Below, piece after piece: positions 36,518-45,265 of a stretch of DNA of 64,000 nucleotides. The position numbers and the translations under genes were made by a program. This stretch comes from Gracilimonas sp040904925 (GTDB taxonomy: Bacteria > Bacteroidota > Rhodothermia > Balneolales > Balneolaceae): positions 16,331 to 80,330 of the forward strand of contig JBBDSP010000027.1 of NCBI GenBank assembly GCA_040904925.1. The letters are read 5' to 3'. Below the pieces are notes generated by a model. The model did not search any database and was not told the origin of the DNA. It saw only the letters and a program-made list of their open reading frames with translations. The first letter of the stretch is position 1. The number at the start of each line of letters is the position of its first letter.

Positions 36518-37330
36518 TTGTTTCCCATTGGCTTTCTCGAATTCGGAATTAAAGATTTCGTCGAGACTCTTATTATTGCGCTATTTCTGGTATATCTGTA
36601 CCGGTGGGTAAAAGGTACGTTTGCGATTCAGGCTGCACTGGGGATATTATTTGTCGTCATCATAAATGTAATGATCGGTTTGTTGGGCTTCACGACTATA
36701 AATTCTATCCTAAGCCAGATCCTTGATGTCGGTATCATCGCGATCATCATTCTCTTTCAACCCGAGATCCGTAAACTGCTATACCGTCTTGGAACCAATA
36801 CCAGCCTCGACCGATTTTTCTCCACTTCAAATTCTGATAAGACCATTGATGAAGTGATTGAAGCTGTAAAAGATATGGCCAAAAATAAGACCGGGGCATT
36901 GATCGTATTTGCCCGAACATCTTCTTTGCAGGATCTTGTTGATGCAGGAGTAAATATTGATGCGGAGATCAGAAGTGAATTGCTGGTAACGATCTTTCAA
37001 AAAGACACTCCCCTTCATGATGGGGCGGTGGTTATTCGTGGAAATAGAATTGTTGCGGCCAGTTGTTATTTACCTATTTCGCAGAATCCTAATATTTCAA
37101 CTTCATTTGGGACCCGTCACCGTGCCGCAGTGGGAATCAGTGAGTCGAATAATGTATTCGTACTTGTGGTATCTGAAGAAACAGGTCGTATTTCCATTGC
37201 CCGAAACGGAGCACTTACCAGTGGATTGACCATCCAGAAACTTCGGGCCGAAATGGAAGAATCCTTCGGAGATCAGAAGTTTGATGAAGATGTTGCCTTC
37301 AGTTCACAAGCCGATATGAATTTGAACTGA
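36518..37330 (+). CDS. cdaA: Diadenylate cyclase CdaA
   Basis: A 270-residue membrane-bound DisA_N-domain enzyme that makes cyclic di-AMP from two ATP. Three N-terminal membrane helices (about 10-30, 38-58, 65-80) are followed by the cyclase domain with the catalytic DGA (LHDGAVVI, about 166-173) and RHR (GTRHRAAVG, about 198-206) motifs. The start is TTG, just after folP. Cyclic di-AMP typically governs osmotic and cell-wall balance. The stop codon lies inside the terminator stem. Confidence 0.95.
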   Translation: MFPIGFLEFGIKDFVETLIIALFLVYLYRWVKGTFAIQAALGILFVVIINVMIGLLGFTTINSILSQILDVGIIAIIILFQPEIRKLLYRLGTNTSLDRFFSTSNSDKTIDEVIEAVKDMAKNKTGALIVFARTSSLQDLVDAGVNIDAEIRSELLVTIFQKDTPLHDGAVVIRGNRIVAASCYLPISQNPNISTSFGTRHRAAVGISESNNVFVLVVSEETGRISIARNGALTSGLTIQKLRAEMEESFGDQKFDEDVAFSSQADMNLN

Positions 37331-37356
37331 GCTGAGGTAAAGCTCAGTTTTCTTTA
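37325..37356 (+). terminator. Terminator overlapping the cdaA stop codon
   Basis: AACTGAGCT and AGCTCAGTT arms (37325-37349) with a TTCTTT tail. The TGA stop is part of the left arm. Confidence 0.75.
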
Positions 37357-37380
37357 AATAGATCTGTATCAGATCCAACC

Positions 37381-37502
37381 TCGCACAAGCGGACGTTTGC
37401 GCTAGTACTTGAAGAATATTTTGATCTTACCGACTAAAACTAGTTAAAGATTATCTCAATACTGTTTCCACCCAAAAACTGGTTCAAGCGTCCGCTTGGA
37501 CC
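37381..37502. repeat. REP-pair element, copy 1 (122 bp)
   Basis: Left end CGCACAAGCGGACGTTTGCG followed by CTAGTACTTGA; right end GGTTCAAGCGTCCGCTTGG followed by ACC. The core CAAGCGTCCGCTTG at the right is the reverse complement of the left core apart from one base, so the element is an inverted pair of short hairpins. It lies 16 nt beyond the transposase stop codon. A direct second copy is at 38150-38267. Confidence 0.88.
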
Positions 37503-37517
37503 TTTGTCGAATAAAGC

Positions 37518-38072
37518 TCAATAAATTATTTCAACATCCAATATTCCCTTTCCCCCATAATAATCCTTGGCGCTACTATATTTCCAATCTTGTGGATGGA
37601 TCACAAAACCAGCTTTAACAGGATTGAAATGTAGGTACTCAAGTTTTTGATTGATCATTTCAGCTGTAAACAATTCTATTGGATGATTGTGTTGCTGCCA
37701 AAATTGCCAATCAATATTGTTACTATTATTTACCCCAGCTCTTTTCATCATCCATGTCATCCAATTTTTTCTACTTTCCTTGGGGTAATCATGAATTTCT
37801 TCTTTTAGTTTTCTGGAAGTAAAACTTTTGAAGTCACGTAAAATACTTTGCATCGGATTTTGGCTGGTTCCCATAATCAAATGTACATGACTAGGCATGA
37901 TACACCAGGCATAAATAATTAAGCCCTTATTGTCCTGGCAAAATTTAAAACTGTCGATCAGTATATTGTTGTAAACCGGTCTAATGAATACATCTATCCA
38001 ATTTATAACAGAGAAGCTTACGAAATAAGCTTGTGTTTGGTTATGGAATTTATACTTTCTGCTCATAATCAT
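37518..38072 (-). CDS. REP-associated tyrosine transposase (RAYT, Y1 family)
   Basis: A 184-residue IS200-like/Y1 transposase of the REP-associated type. The metal-binding HUH motif is HVHLIM in YAWCIMPSHVHLIMGTSQ (about 57-74), and the candidate catalytic Tyr is in NQKLEYLHFNPVKAGFV (about 144-160). Such proteins cleave single-stranded DNA at REP hairpins and are usually domesticated and immobile. Direct copies of one REP-pair element flank it on both sides, which supports the assignment strongly. It is intact, without frameshift. Confidence 0.92.
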   Translation of the reverse strand: MIMSRKYKFHNQTQAYFVSFSVINWIDVFIRPVYNNILIDSFKFCQDNKGLIIYAWCIMPSHVHLIMGTSQNPMQSILRDFKSFTSRKLKEEIHDYPKESRKNWMTWMMKRAGVNNSNNIDWQFWQQHNHPIELFTAEMINQKLEYLHFNPVKAGFVIHPQDWKYSSAKDYYGGKGILDVEIIY

Positions 38073-38149
38073 CCCTTAAATTGACGTTTAAAGGGTTAGA
38101 GCATTTTAAAAGCAATTCCTTACAAAATATTTTTTTACTGAATTCAAGA

Positions 38150-38267
38150 TCGCACAAGCGGACGCTTGCGCTAGTACTTGAGGAATAGTTTGTCATTACC
38201 AACTAAGGACTGGTAAAGAATGGCTCAAAAATAGTTTAAAATAATGGTTCAAGCGTCCGCTTGGACC
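38150..38267. repeat. REP-pair element, copy 2 (118 bp)
   Basis: Same orientation and ends as copy 1 (CGCACAAGCGGACGCTTGCG ... GGTTCAAGCGTCCGCTTGG). The ends are nearly identical while the centre is diverged. Its right hairpin stops 8 nt short of the meaB stop codon. Confidence 0.88.
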
Positions 38268-38275
38268 ATTATCAT

Positions 38276-39268
38276 TTACCTACCCAAAAACTCTTGCATC
38301 AAGTCACGCGCAGCTTTGTACGAAGAAACTTCTCCCTGTTGAACCTGTTTTCGAAACTTCTCCAATTTTATTTTCAAATCAGCATCTTCATAAAAGGCAC
38401 GATGTAATTCCTGATGTATTGCCTCATCCAGCCAGTAGCTTGCCTGATCTTTTCTCTTTTGTTCGAAGAACCCTTTGATTTTGGTATGTCTCATAAATTC
38501 ATCTATGATCTCCCAGACTTCGGGTATCCCGTTATTGTGAAAGGCAGAACAGGTAGCCACTTTCGGAATCCATCCCGATTCTGTGGGAGGAAACAGATGA
38601 AGGGCATTTTTGTATTCAGCCATGGCACGTTTGGCAGCATCTTCATTTCCGGAATCCGCTTTGTTGATGACGATGGAATCAGCCATTTCCATGATGCCGC
38701 GTTTAATGCCCTGAAGTTCATCTCCGGCTCCGGCGAGCATCAGTAATAAAAAGAAATCGACCATGGAGTGAACGGCTGTTTCGGACTGACCAACGCCAAC
38801 CGTTTCAATCAAAATGGTATCAAAACCTGCGGCTTCACAAAGTGAAATGGTCTCCCTTGTACTTCGGGCAACCCCCCCAAGTGATCCGGAAGTTGGGGTA
38901 GGCCGAATGTATGCTTTGGGGTGATTGGATAAGGTTTCCATACGGGTTTTATCGCCGAGAATACTACCGCGGGTTTTGGAACTGCTGGGATCCACGGCTA
39001 GTACGGCCAGTGATCTTCCTTCTTCCTCAATGACATGATTTCCAAAAGCTTCAATAAAAGTACTCTTTCCAACCCCGGGAACTCCTGTTATCCCAATACG
39101 GATCGAGTTTCCGGCATGAGGCAGGCATCCTTCAATAATTTCTTGCGCCAGATCCTGATGTTCTTGCCTGGTGCTTTCGATCAGAGTGATAGCACGGCTG
39201 AGCAGCATCCGGTCTCCCGATCTAATACCATCGATAAATTCTTTTGCTGTAGGTAGGTGCTTACTCAA
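38276..39268 (-). CDS. meaB: Methylmalonyl-CoA mutase-associated GTPase MeaB
   Basis: A 330-residue G3E-family P-loop GTPase (ArgK/MeaB). Walker A is GVPGVGKSTFIEA (about 61-73); DPSSSKTRGSILGDKTRM, ETVGVGQSE and the NKAD guanine motif follow. MeaB protects methylmalonyl-CoA mutase from inactivation and gates cobalamin delivery. It lies downstream of mutB on the same strand, with a nested hairpin between them, so it is probably part of the mutA-mutB-meaB unit. Confidence 0.95.
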   Translation of the reverse strand: MSKHLPTAKEFIDGIRSGDRMLLSRAITLIESTRQEHQDLAQEIIEGCLPHAGNSIRIGITGVPGVGKSTFIEAFGNHVIEEEGRSLAVLAVDPSSSKTRGSILGDKTRMETLSNHPKAYIRPTPTSGSLGGVARSTRETISLCEAAGFDTILIETVGVGQSETAVHSMVDFFLLLMLAGAGDELQGIKRGIMEMADSIVINKADSGNEDAAKRAMAEYKNALHLFPPTESGWIPKVATCSAFHNNGIPEVWEIIDEFMRHTKIKGFFEQKRKDQASYWLDEAIHQELHRAFYEDADLKIKLEKFRKQVQQGEVSSYKAARDLMQEFLGR

Positions 39269-39281
39269 GATAACCTCCTGT

Positions 39282-39347
39282 TAACTTTTCCAAAGTTACA
39301 TGGGAATCGAAGTTTGCAGGGTATTCCACCTAACTTTGGAAAAGTTA
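39282..39347. repeat. Nested hairpin between mutB and meaB
   Basis: TAACTTTTCCAAAGTTA (39282-39298) and its perfect complement TAACTTTGGAAAAGTTA (39331-39347). Each 17-nt arm is itself a near palindrome (TAACTTT-3 nt-AAAGTTA), so two small hairpins or one large stem can form. Confidence 0.8.
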
Positions 39348-39421
39348 GCTGATACAAAGACATCTCCCCCTCGCTCCTACGCTCCGCGTTAGAGCGAAAA
39401 AGAGGATGATTGTGATAACGA

Positions 39422-41566
39422 TCAATCCGATCCATTGGAATAATTTTCTATCAATACATCTAAAATTTGCTTAGCTGCTTTTGGGATCACGGTTCCGGGA
39501 CCGAACACAGCAGTAACTCCTACATCATACAGGAAATCATAATCCTGCTGAGGGATCACTCCTCCGGCGATCACTATGATATCTTCACGACCATGCTCCT
39601 TGAGTTCGTTGATTACCTGAGGAACCAGTGTTTTATGTCCACCGGCCAGACTGGAAACCCCCAAAATATGCACGTCATTTTCTACGGCCTGTCGGGCGGC
39701 TTCTTCAGGGGTTTGGAAGAGGGGGCCAATATCTACATCAAAACCAAGATCTGCAAAGCTGGTAGAGATGACTTTAGCCCCCCTGTCGTGACCATCCTGG
39801 CCCATTTTGGCAACCATGATCCGAGGGCGGCGGCCATCCAGTTCAGCAAACTCATCCGCTTTTGCGAGGGCGGCTTTAAAGTGATCGTTATTTTTTAATT
39901 CAGAAGAATACACGCCTGAAATTGATTTAATAGTTGCTTTATATCGCCCGAAAGCCTCCTCCATGGCATCAGATATTTCACCAAGTGTGGCTCTTTCGCG
40001 GGCTGCATCAACAGCCAAAGCTAATAAATTTCCATCACCGGATTCTGCACATTTCGTGAGTTTATCAAGTGCCTGCTGTACAGCCTCATCATTACGACCG
40101 GCTTTTATTTTGTTGATTCGCTCGATCTGAGATCTGCGAACTTTTTCATTATCTACTTCCAGGATGTCGATCTCGGATTTCTCATCCGTTTGGTATTTGT
40201 TGATGCCGACAATGGTGTCTTTGGCAGAGTCGATACGAGCTTGTTTTCTGGCAGCAGCTTCTTCGATCCTCATTTTTGGAAGGCCGGTTTCAATGGCTTT
40301 TGCCATCCCACCGAGTTCCTCCACTTCACCAATAAGAGTCCAGGCTCGGCGTGCGATCTTATCTGTCAAATATTCTACATAATACGAGCCTGCCCAAGGA
40401 TCCACGGCTTTGGTTATGCCGGTCTCTTCCTGTAAGAATAACTGCGTATTTCGGGCAATGCGGGCAGAGAAATCGGTTGGAAGGGCAATGGCCTCATCCA
40501 GGGCGTTGGTGTGCAGAGACTGCGTGTGACCAAGTACAGCAGCTAACGCCTCCACGGTTGTTCGTGCCACATTGTTGAATGGATCTTGTTCAGTCAAGCT
40601 CCACCCGGAAGTTTGGGAATGTGTTCTCAGCGAAAGGGATTTTTCATTCTTTGGGTTGAAGGACTTCACGATCTTAGCCCAAAGCAATCGCGCAGCCCGC
40701 ATCTTGGCAATTTCCATAAAATGATTCATCCCGATGCCCCAGAAAAAAGAAAGCCGCGGAGCAAATTCATCAATATCCATTCCGGCTTTTATCCCTCTGC
40801 GGAGATACTCAAGTCCGTTGGCGAGTGTGTAAGCCAGTTCAAGATCACAGGTAGCTCCGGCTTCCTGCATATGATATCCGCTTATCGAGATAGAATTAAA
40901 GCGAGGCATATTCTGTGAGGTGTATTCAAAAATATCCCCGATAATCTTCATAGAAGGCTCCGGCGGATAGATATAGGTATTCCGAACCATAAATTCCTTG
41001 AGAATATCATTCTGAATAGTCCCGGATAAGTGCTCCGGTTTTATGCCTTGTTCTTCGCCCGCTACAATAAAAAAGGCCATTACGGGAATCACAGCACCAT
41101 TCATGGTCATGGAAACAGACATCTTATCCAGCGGAATTTGATCGAAGAGGATCTTCATGTCCTCCACTGAATCAATGGCGACACCGGCTTTACCGACATC
41201 CCCGGATACACGCGGGTGATCAGAGTCATACCCACGATGGGTTGCAAGGTCGAAAGCCACGGAAAGTCCTTTTTGTCCGGCCTCTAAATTTCGCCGATAA
41301 AATGCATTGGATTCCTCAGCAGTTGAAAATCCTGCATATTGGCGGATGGTCCACGGGCGAACGGCATACATAGTGGAATAGGGGCCTCGCAGATAAGGGG
41401 GAATACCGGCAGCATAATCCAGATGCTCCAGGTTTTTAACGTCCTCTTTGCCGAAAGTATGCGTCACCGGAATTTGCTCAGGAGTTTCCCAGGTTTGCTC
41501 TGAACCACTGTCGGATTTTTTAGGTGAATTGAGATCTAAGCTGATATTTGAAAAATCCTTCTTCAT
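39422..41566 (-). CDS. mutB: Methylmalonyl-CoA mutase, large (catalytic) subunit
   Basis: A 714-residue adenosylcobalamin enzyme that isomerises (R)-methylmalonyl-CoA to succinyl-CoA. The TIM-barrel substrate domain (about 40-540) holds TMYAVRPWTIRQYAGFSTAEE and RTHSQTSGWSLTEQDPFNN; the C-terminal cobalamin-binding domain has DGHDRGAK (D-x-H-x-x-G) and GVSSLAGGHK. Length is full. It shares a TAATG stop-start overlap with mutA, implying coupled synthesis of the heterodimer. Confidence 0.97.
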   Translation of the reverse strand: MKKDFSNISLDLNSPKKSDSGSEQTWETPEQIPVTHTFGKEDVKNLEHLDYAAGIPPYLRGPYSTMYAVRPWTIRQYAGFSTAEESNAFYRRNLEAGQKGLSVAFDLATHRGYDSDHPRVSGDVGKAGVAIDSVEDMKILFDQIPLDKMSVSMTMNGAVIPVMAFFIVAGEEQGIKPEHLSGTIQNDILKEFMVRNTYIYPPEPSMKIIGDIFEYTSQNMPRFNSISISGYHMQEAGATCDLELAYTLANGLEYLRRGIKAGMDIDEFAPRLSFFWGIGMNHFMEIAKMRAARLLWAKIVKSFNPKNEKSLSLRTHSQTSGWSLTEQDPFNNVARTTVEALAAVLGHTQSLHTNALDEAIALPTDFSARIARNTQLFLQEETGITKAVDPWAGSYYVEYLTDKIARRAWTLIGEVEELGGMAKAIETGLPKMRIEEAAARKQARIDSAKDTIVGINKYQTDEKSEIDILEVDNEKVRRSQIERINKIKAGRNDEAVQQALDKLTKCAESGDGNLLALAVDAARERATLGEISDAMEEAFGRYKATIKSISGVYSSELKNNDHFKAALAKADEFAELDGRRPRIMVAKMGQDGHDRGAKVISTSFADLGFDVDIGPLFQTPEEAARQAVENDVHILGVSSLAGGHKTLVPQVINELKEHGREDIIVIAGGVIPQQDYDFLYDVGVTAVFGPGTVIPKAAKQILDVLIENYSNGSD

Positions 41567-42969
41567 TATGCACCCTCCTTTTGAAGTTCAGCTTCGATAT
41601 TCAGTGGTGGCACTTTCTCAATTTCAAGGAAAGAACCCGCACTAAATTCAAGATCATCAAAATTTTGAATATTGAATATTGAATATTGAATTTCGTCAGG
41701 TTGATATTTATTCACTCCAACCAACACTTTCTCCTCCTTTTTATAAGCCTGCACTTTTTTGCTTCGGGATCTTTGAATTTTACTTTGTATAAATCCGGTT
41801 TTGAGGCATTCATAAAATCCGCCTTTTGCTTCAATTTCCTGAAATAATTTCCAGCTTTCTTCGGCAATTTTATCGGTCAAAACTTCAATGTAATAGGAAC
41901 CGGCTCCCGGATCGGCCACTTTATCGAGGTAAGACTCTTCCTGTAAGATGAGCTGAATATTCCGTGCAATGCGAGAGGAAAACCCGGAAGGCTCATCAAA
42001 ATATTGGTTATAAGGATGAACGGTGATGGAGTCACATCCGCCTAAGGCCGCAGCCATTGTTTCTGTTGTTGCACGAAGCATATTATTATGGGCATCCGTT
42101 TTAGATTTGTTCCAGAACGGGGTTTCGGCGTGAATGGGATTCGAAATATTCTCAATTTCGTACTCTTTCAAAACCTGAGCCCAAATTAATTTGAATGTGC
42201 GGAATTTAGCGAGTTCTGGAAAGTAGTTTGGCCCTGATGCAAAATTGAAATAAAGCTGTTGACTATTTTTTTCATTCAGTCCTAAAATTTCATTACCCGC
42301 CGCTAATGCAAATGCTACCTGTTGAACAATATCTGCTCCGGAATCAGCATAAATTGATGTGTCGATGCCGATGAAATTAAAAGTAGGCCCCGATTCATTC
42401 ACTATGCTTTGAATGGCTTTTCTTTCAAGAAGTTTTCCGGTTCGAATGGCAAAGGAAAAAGGATCGAAGGTAAAGTGAGTGTCGAGCTTGGTTTTGGAGA
42501 TGTCGCGCTCTTCGCAAATGGCTTTAAGCCATTTAACGTTTTGTGCTGTGGAAAGAGAAGGACCGAATTTTAAAGTGATGAACTCAAATTGAATATCCTT
42601 CAGCAGTCGCTTCAGATCACCTTGAGTTGAAACCTGATCTGCCTTAAGGTTGAAATACAATCCTGAAGCTCCACTTTCCAGAGCGTGCAAGGCAAGTTTA
42701 TTGGCGGTGTCTATATCTGTGTTCTCGATGGGTTCAACTACACTCCATGATGTTGAAGCACGAACAGGATCAGGAGTTCGGTCAAGGTCTTCCAGATTTT
42801 GTTTTCGGTAAAATGGCAGAGCGTTTACGCCCTCTCCCGATTTCCATTCCAGGACTTCTTTGTAGTTTTTGCCTTTTAGATCAGACTCAATGACTTCTTC
42901 CCATTCCTCTAAAGATATGGGTGGAAATTCGTTAAAATGAAGGTTGTCTTTGAAATTCAGGTTTTCCAA
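41566..42969 (-). CDS. mutA: Methylmalonyl-CoA mutase, small subunit
   Basis: A 467-residue partner of MutB with the same barrel fold (TRDRP-like region near 65-80, NPIHAETPFWNKSKTDAHNNMLRATTETMAAALGG, DPGAGSYYIEVLTDKIAEESW). It has no cobalamin-binding domain, as is usual for the shorter Bacteroidota form. A (TTGAATA)-type tandem heptamer (41665-41691, plus-strand sense) lies in the coding region for the linker EIQYSIFNIQNF near residues 425-436. The start at 42969 leaves 166 bp to the divergent acyl-CoA dehydrogenase. Confidence 0.93.
   Translation of the reverse strand: MENLNFKDNLHFNEFPPISLEEWEEVIESDLKGKNYKEVLEWKSGEGVNALPFYRKQNLEDLDRTPDPVRASTSWSVVEPIENTDIDTANKLALHALESGASGLYFNLKADQVSTQGDLKRLLKDIQFEFITLKFGPSLSTAQNVKWLKAICEERDISKTKLDTHFTFDPFSFAIRTGKLLERKAIQSIVNESGPTFNFIGIDTSIYADSGADIVQQVAFALAAGNEILGLNEKNSQQLYFNFASGPNYFPELAKFRTFKLIWAQVLKEYEIENISNPIHAETPFWNKSKTDAHNNMLRATTETMAAALGGCDSITVHPYNQYFDEPSGFSSRIARNIQLILQEESYLDKVADPGAGSYYIEVLTDKIAEESWKLFQEIEAKGGFYECLKTGFIQSKIQRSRSKKVQAYKKEEKVLVGVNKYQPDEIQYSIFNIQNFDDLEFSAGSFLEIEKVPPLNIEAELQKEGA
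41665..41691. repeat. Tandem heptamer (TTGAATA)x3.9 inside mutA
   Basis: Four successive 7-nt units, the last lacking its final base, all within the mutA reading frame. A gain or loss of one unit would shift the frame. Confidence 0.9.
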
Positions 42970-43029
42970 AACTGCAGCTTATGTTTATTGAATTTTAATT
43001 ACAGTCCAAAATAAAGAGGTCAGAAGTTC

Positions 43030-43070
43030 TTTACTAACCGGGCTCAAAAAATACCGTTTTAATTAGTAAA
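43030..43070. promoter_or_regulatory. Inverted repeat between mutA and the acyl-CoA dehydrogenase gene
   Basis: TTTACTAA (43030-43037) and TTAGTAAA (43063-43070), 25 nt apart, in the divergent control region. Possible regulator site; weak evidence. Confidence 0.3.
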
Positions 43071-43135
43071 AAAGCGCTTACAATTTGTATATTCAGTTCC
43101 ATTTTTCACGAAAACAAAACTCACTTACTTATTTA

Positions 43136-44299
43136 ATGGAACAAACGGAGCAATTAATTCCGCCCTTAACCCAGCTTACCGAAGATGAACAAATGCTAAA
43201 AGAGGCTGCCGCTGATTTTGCAGAAGCTTCCATAAAGCCTTTGGTTGAAGAAATGGACGAGAACGCAAAACTCGACCCGGGTCTGATCAAAGAGTTTTTT
43301 GAAATGGGATTGATGGGAATTGATATTCCCGAGAAATACTCAGGCGGTGGCGGAACATTTATGATGTCTATTGTTGCAATCGAGCAGATCTCGAGAGTTG
43401 ATGCATCAGCAGGTGTATTTATGGATGTTCAGAACACACTGGTAAATAATGCCTTTGTGAATTTTGCATCCGATCACCTAAAAGACAAATATTTACCACA
43501 GCTTGCTACGGAGAAAGTAGGGGCCTATTGTTTGTCTGAAGCAGGATCCGGAAGTGACGCGTTCGCCCTAAAAGCTACGGCCACTGAAGACGGTGATGAT
43601 TTTGTGTTAAATGGTGCCAAGCTTTGGATCACTAATGCCAACGAGGCAGATATCTTTTTGGTGATGGCGAATGTGAATCCTGATGCAGGATATAAAGGCA
43701 TTACTGCTTTTGTTGTAGAGCGTGGAATGGAAGGATTTTCTATCTCTAAAAAAGAAAACAAACTGGGAATCCGTGCGAGCTCTACTTGTGAGATCTTATT
43801 AGACAACTGTCGCGTGCCTAAAGAAAACGTGGTTGGCGAAGTTGGAAAAGGATATAAAGTAGCTATTGAGACTTTGAATGAAGGCCGTGTTGGAATCGGA
43901 GCTCAGATGATTGGTATTGCTCAGGGTGCCTTTGATGCAGCGCTTGCATATGTACAGGAACGCAAACAGTTTGGGAAAGCGATCTCAGAATTTCAGGGTG
44001 TTCAGTTTCAGTTGGCACGTATGGCAACAGATATTGAAATGGCTCGATTATTGGTTTACAATGCTGCCAGAAAGAAAATGGCCGGTCAGAATTTTCTGAA
44101 AGAAGCGGCCATGGCAAAATTCTATTCGTCTGAAGTTGCTGAAAGTGTAAGTTCGCAGGCAGTGGATCTGTTTGGAGGCTATGGATATGTTAAAGAATAT
44201 CCCGTAGAGAAATATTACCGTGATTCTAAGATCGGTAAGATCTACGAGGGTACAACGAACATGCAGCTCAGCACTATTGCTAAGTTGCTACTTCGATGA
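43136..44299 (+). CDS. Acyl-CoA dehydrogenase
   Basis: A 387-residue FAD flavoenzyme that oxidises acyl-CoA to 2-enoyl-CoA. Signatures: AYCLSEAGSGSDAFALKATA, WITNANEADIFLVMANV and the C-terminal DLFGGYGYVKEYPVEKYYRDSKIGKIYEGTTNMQLS with the likely catalytic Glu. It fits the short-chain/butyryl-CoA group. The ORF can be extended to a TTG at 43085, but the family N-terminus begins with MEQTEQL at 43136. It is divergent from mutA, consistent with a shared role in acyl-CoA breakdown. Confidence 0.94.
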   Translation: MEQTEQLIPPLTQLTEDEQMLKEAAADFAEASIKPLVEEMDENAKLDPGLIKEFFEMGLMGIDIPEKYSGGGGTFMMSIVAIEQISRVDASAGVFMDVQNTLVNNAFVNFASDHLKDKYLPQLATEKVGAYCLSEAGSGSDAFALKATATEDGDDFVLNGAKLWITNANEADIFLVMANVNPDAGYKGITAFVVERGMEGFSISKKENKLGIRASSTCEILLDNCRVPKENVVGEVGKGYKVAIETLNEGRVGIGAQMIGIAQGAFDAALAYVQERKQFGKAISEFQGVQFQLARMATDIEMARLLVYNAARKKMAGQNFLKEAAMAKFYSSEVAESVSSQAVDLFGGYGYVKEYPVEKYYRDSKIGKIYEGTTNMQLSTIAKLLLR

Positions 44300-44308
44300 G
44301 TGAGTGAG

Positions 44309-44335
44309 AAAAAGGGGGCTTCGGCCCCCTTTTTA
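44309..44335 (+). terminator. Strong terminator with UUCG tetraloop
   Basis: GGGGGC-TTCG-GCCCCC with flanking A-run and T-run; it can also serve the convergent lipoprotein gene. Confidence 0.93.
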
Positions 44336-44337
44336 TT

Positions 44338-45147
44338 TTAAGGTGTTTTTGGTTTTGGGTGAAAAAAGCCATTTAGAAAACGCTCTTTATTTAGCTCTTC
44401 CTGTGAAACGGCACACCGAAATCCTACCTCATAGAATTTAGAATCACTCAATACCCCAACCCGCCAATATAGTTTGGCAGTATTTTCCCAAGAGTTGAAA
44501 CTTCCGCCCCTAATGATCCTTACAGCGCTATTCTCAAGATCATGCAGTTCATTAGGTTTCTCATAAAACTGATAATATTCCCCGATCCATTCTGATACAT
44601 TACCACTCATGTCGTATAGCCCCAACTCATTTGGTTTTTTCGTGCCTACAGTAAATGAGAAAGAGAGATTTTCGTTTTCGGTAATGGCAAAGTCAGAGAG
44701 GGAATCAGGGTCGTTTGTCCCAGCATAAAGAAATGCTTTACCTCCGGCACGGGCGGCATATTCCCATTCATTTTCTGAAGGTAGCCGCCACCCAAAATAG
44801 TTACAGTAGGCCTCAGCATCATGCCAATCAACCCGTACAACCGCACGATCGCCACGCCCATAGTGGTCATCTTCGGGTAAAGGGATGTCGGTTTTACGAG
44901 CGAAGGCATCATATTGAGCAAAGGTAACTTCGTGCTTACCGATGTAGAAATCGGGCAGAGTAACTTGATGTATGGGTAAAGCATCTGTGTTCAAACTGTC
45001 TATGATATCACCCATTAAAAAAGTACCGCCATTAATAAATACCATTTCAGGTTTAGAGATACTTGGTGTATTTTTGAAAATTGAACAATTGCTTACACTT
45101 AAAGCAATTAAAAGTATGATCAGGGTTCTTCGTTGAAAATCTTTCAT
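44338..45147 (-). CDS. SUMF1/formylglycine-generating-enzyme-like lipoprotein
   Basis: A 269-residue lipoprotein from the chosen start (signal ends ALSVSNC, Cys 21). The body is an FGE-sulfatase (SUMF1) domain: MVFINGGTFLMGD, HEVTFAQYDAFARKTDIP, VDWHDAEAYCNYFGWRLPSENEWEYAARAGG and the C-terminal IRGGSFNSW and VGFRCAVS. The two catalytic cysteines of true formylglycine enzymes are not both present, so it is probably a binding or structural variant. The frame extends to 45204, but MKDFQRRTLIILL at 45147 gives the sensible lipoprotein signal. Confidence 0.85.
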   Translation of the reverse strand: MKDFQRRTLIILLIALSVSNCSIFKNTPSISKPEMVFINGGTFLMGDIIDSLNTDALPIHQVTLPDFYIGKHEVTFAQYDAFARKTDIPLPEDDHYGRGDRAVVRVDWHDAEAYCNYFGWRLPSENEWEYAARAGGKAFLYAGTNDPDSLSDFAITENENLSFSFTVGTKKPNELGLYDMSGNVSEWIGEYYQFYEKPNELHDLENSAVRIIRGGSFNSWENTAKLYWRVGVLSDSKFYEVGFRCAVSQEELNKERFLNGFFHPKPKTP

Positions 45148-45164
45148 ACTAAAATGATAGTATG
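45145..45164. promoter_or_regulatory. Inverted repeat over the lipoprotein start codon
   Basis: CATACTA-AAATGA-TAGTATG, whose last half on the minus strand contains the ATG start of the SUMF1-like gene. An RNA hairpin here could mask the start; chance is possible. Confidence 0.3.
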
Positions 45165-45265
45165 AATATAAATTAATTGCAAAGAAATGGAATGATGTTC
45201 CCAAATACAGAGTTTAAACTTTCAGAAATTCCCTTAGTATCTCTCAGACAAATCAATTGAATAAA

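Noticed and set aside
37381..38267. Active IS200/IS605 insertion sequence
   Set aside because: The protein is of the REP-associated type, has no TnpB partner, and the flanking units are REP pairs and not IS ends.
44338..45147. True formylglycine-generating enzyme
   Set aside because: The paired catalytic cysteines are not seen and no sulfatase gene is in the window.
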